Positions 12,867 through 14,037 of a stretch of DNA of 14,037 nucleotides are shown in pieces (within the stretch, counting starts at the first letter, position 1; each line of letters starts with the position of its first letter). The notes beneath the pieces were generated by a model. That model searched no databases. It was given only the letters and a program-made list of their open reading frames with translations, and was not told where the DNA came from. The stretch is from a bacterium (GTDB lineage Bacteria; Pseudomonadota; Alphaproteobacteria; Rhizobiales; Xanthobacteraceae): NCBI GenBank assembly GCA_029946075.1, contig JAQSDT010000728.1, forward strand, positions 1-14,037, in the 5' to 3' direction. Position numbers and translations under genes: made by a program.

Positions 12867-12913
12867 GCATCGATATCCGACCCGGCAAAGGATTCCGGGT
12901 GACGTGTCGATGC
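12867..12913. promoter_or_regulatory. Nested inverted repeat, candidate enhancer-binding site
   Basis: GCATCGA (12867-12873), 6 nt, ACCCGG (12880-12885), 9 nt, CCGGGT (12895-12900), 6 nt, TCGATGC (12907-12913): both arm pairs are perfect and the spacers symmetric. The centre is about 97 bp upstream of the predicted sigma-54 start, a normal position for an activator of the NtrC class. It could alternatively fold as an RNA or DNA hairpin. Confidence 0.5.
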
Positions 12914-12968
12914 GGCAGAATTTGCAGGTTCCAAACTCAAAATCTGAAGTTCCAAATCCGCAGTTTTT

Positions 12969-12984
12969 GTTCCGCAAGCGGAAC
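12969..12984. repeat. Perfect 16-bp palindrome
   Basis: GTTCCGC (12969-12975), AA, GCGGAAC (12978-12984). The arms are perfect. It is preceded by five T on the plus strand, so it is not a terminator in either direction. Its place upstream of both divergent genes suggests a protein-binding site, possibly a second activator site for the pilin promoter. Confidence 0.4.
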
Positions 12985-13089
12985 GATGTGTTTGATGCCC
13001 GAACAGGCGCCCCCGATCATCCGCGAAGCAGGCAATGCGCGATGCTTTCAGAGCAACGCCGTTGCCGCGGTCGACATGATCCGTCGGCG

Positions 13090-13104
13090 CTAACCCGCCA
13101 TTAA
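13090..13104 (+). promoter_or_regulatory. CtrA-like box
   Basis: CTAA (13090-13093), 7-nt spacer, TTAA (13101-13104) followed by CC: one mismatch from the alphaproteobacterial cell-cycle regulator CtrA consensus TTAA-N7-TTAA. It lies about 40 nt before the sensor gene's ATG, in a promoter-like position. A single near-match is weak evidence. Confidence 0.3.
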
Positions 13105-13144
13105 CCAGTCTTGCTAACTCGCGCTCCATTTCGCAGCGGTATCT

Positions 13145-14037
13145 ATGTCAGGTAGCGGAACCGAGGACTCTCGCTTCCAACATGCTCATTCCTGGCAGCG
13201 GCTTCGTTCCATGGCTCAATCCGGCATCCGTTCGTCAAAGATCGCCTCGCTGTTCCGCGGCGGCCCGATCCACTGGCTGATGTTCGGCGGCATCTTTCTG
13301 ATCGCGGCGATTGCGATCGGCGCCACCGTCATGGCCGGTAATTTTCGCGAACGCGCGCTGCGTAACAGCGAGCGCGAGCTGGAAAACACCGTCCTGCTGC
13401 TTGCCCGCCATTTCGACCAGCAGCTCACGGATTTCGAAGTGGTGCAGAAGGACGTCATCGCGTTCATGCGATCGAACGGCATTGCGACCACCGAGAACTA
13501 CCGGCGCGAGATGTCCACCCGGGACATCCATATGATGCTGAAGTCGAAAATGGCTGCGCTGTCCTATGTCGGCGGCATCAACATCTTCGACGCCGACGGC
13601 GTGCTGATCAACGCGTCCTCCGCCTGGCCAGTGCCGCGGGTCAACGCCGCGGACCGGAACTACTTCCGGACGTTCAAGCTCGATCCGAACTCGCCGGAGA
13701 TGCTGGTCGAGCCGGTCTATAGCCGTATCACCGGGGTCTGGACCACGGTGATCGTGCGCAAGATCACCGGGCCGAAGGGTGAATTCCTCGGCGTCATCGG
13801 CCGCGGTATCGAGCCCGCCAATTTCGAGAAATTCTTCGCGACGCTGGCGCTCGGCAGCGGCGCGTCGATCGCCATGCACCATCGCGACGGCACCCTGCTC
13901 GCGCGCTATCCGCACGCCGCCGACATGATCGGCAAGAACTTCAAGACTGGTCCGGCCGTGCAGCGGAAGGTGTTTGACCTCGCCCACGGCACGTCTCGCC
14001 TCGCCAGCCCTGTCGACGGAGAAGACCGACTGATCGC
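13145..14037 (+). CDS. Membrane-anchored PDC/dCACHE-type sensor protein, 3' end outside window
   Basis: N-terminal 297 residues of a signalling protein, open to the right edge. After about 40 polar and basic residues there is one transmembrane helix (about 42-65, HWLMFGGIFLIAAIAIGATV). A coiled, charged stretch (ERALRNSERELENTVLLLARH) follows, then a periplasmic sensory domain. Its features are INIFDADGVLIN, VNAADRNYFRTFK, EPVYSRITGVWTTVIVRKI, GEFLGVIGRGIEPANFEKFF and MHHRDGTLLARYP, the usual block order of PDC/Cache sensors in rhizobial GGDEF/EAL proteins and histidine kinases. The output domain lies outside the window. ATG at 13145 is the longest start (stop in frame just upstream); ATG at 13211 is an alternative, and neither has a good ribosome site. 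It is divergent from the pilin gene. Confidence 0.83.
   Translation, partial: MSGSGTEDSRFQHAHSWQRLRSMAQSGIRSSKIASLFRGGPIHWLMFGGIFLIAAIAIGATVMAGNFRERALRNSERELENTVLLLARHFDQQLTDFEVVQKDVIAFMRSNGIATTENYRREMSTRDIHMMLKSKMAALSYVGGINIFDADGVLINASSAWPVPRVNAADRNYFRTFKLDPNSPEMLVEPVYSRITGVWTTVIVRKITGPKGEFLGVIGRGIEPANFEKFFATLALGSGASIAMHHRDGTLLARYPHAADMIGKNFKTGPAVQRKVFDLAHGTSRLASPVDGEDRLI

Larger units (their letters stand above)
12755..13144. other. Regulatory intergenic region between pilin and sensor genes
   Basis: A 390-nt divergent intergenic region, less GC-rich by eye than its surroundings. It holds the sigma-54 promoter of the pilin, a nested inverted repeat, a perfect palindrome and a CtrA-like box, listed separately. 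It also has an 8-nt direct repeat GTTCCAAA about 21 nt apart near 12928-12957 and a small palindrome AAGCA-T-TGCTT (12856-12866). A 35-codon ORF (12986-13093, beginning MCLMPEQAPP) has good third-position GC but only a weak ribosome site; I do not call it a gene. Confidence 0.6.

Noticed and set aside
12986..13093. 35-codon ORF beginning MCLMPEQAPP in the pilin-sensor gap
   Set aside because: Reasonable third-position GC but a poor ribosome site, no recognised similarity, and overlap with the CtrA-like box; not enough to call a gene.
12755..13129. N-terminal extension of the Flp pilin frame to 13129
   Set aside because: The extension crosses the sigma-54 promoter and palindromes, has no family similarity, and the true start at 12754 has its own ribosome site.
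1..14037. CRISPR array, tRNA or rRNA genes, insertion sequence or transposase, phage attachment site
   Set aside because: No regularly spaced repeats, cloverleaf-like sequences, transposase motifs or terminal inverted repeats with target duplications were seen.

Overview
The window is GC-rich, dense alphaproteobacterial chromosome. The gene content and order (kdsA, NIPSNAP protein, pyrG, secG, tpiA on one strand; ppiD, trpD, trpC, moaC on the other), the protein sequences, a Flp-type pilin and REP-like extragenic palindromes point to Hyphomicrobiales, most likely Bradyrhizobium or a close relative. This assignment is from recognition of families and order; no search was run.

Layout. 1-4663 (minus strand): MFS transporter (runs off the left edge), kdsA (KDO-8-phosphate synthase, best start a TTG), a REP-like/terminator-like palindromic patch, a NIPSNAP-family protein, pyrG (CTP synthase) and secG. 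4888-6347 (plus strand): a compact three-gene unit of an XRE-cupin regulator, an unknown 111-aa protein and a GNAT acetyltransferase. It sits between secG and tpiA, which are often close neighbours in this group. Its promoter appears to give a leaderless mRNA and carries a small inverted repeat that could be an autoregulatory operator. 6349-7101 (minus): tpiA, whose stop codon is 1 nt from that of the GNAT gene. 7254-11732 (plus): promoter, ppiD (membrane-anchored periplasmic folding factor), trpD and trpC (tryptophan synthesis) and moaC (molybdenum cofactor), tightly packed and probably one transcription unit.

11766-14037 is the most interesting part. Two tandem small secreted proteins share an EPGYCA-x-FYPN-x2-C core with two cysteines. 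The second has its Shine-Dalgarno sequence inside a hairpin and shows signs of a frameshift in its 3' half. They converge on a solitary Flp-type pilin gene (minus strand) across a large nested inverted repeat. The pilin has a near-perfect sigma-54 promoter about 50 nt before its start and, about 100 bp upstream of the predicted transcription start, a nested inverted repeat suited to an enhancer-binding protein. A divergent membrane-anchored PDC/dCACHE-type sensor (cut by the right edge) follows, with a CtrA-like box between the two. The long ORFs antisense to the housekeeping genes are GC-driven shadows and are not annotated.
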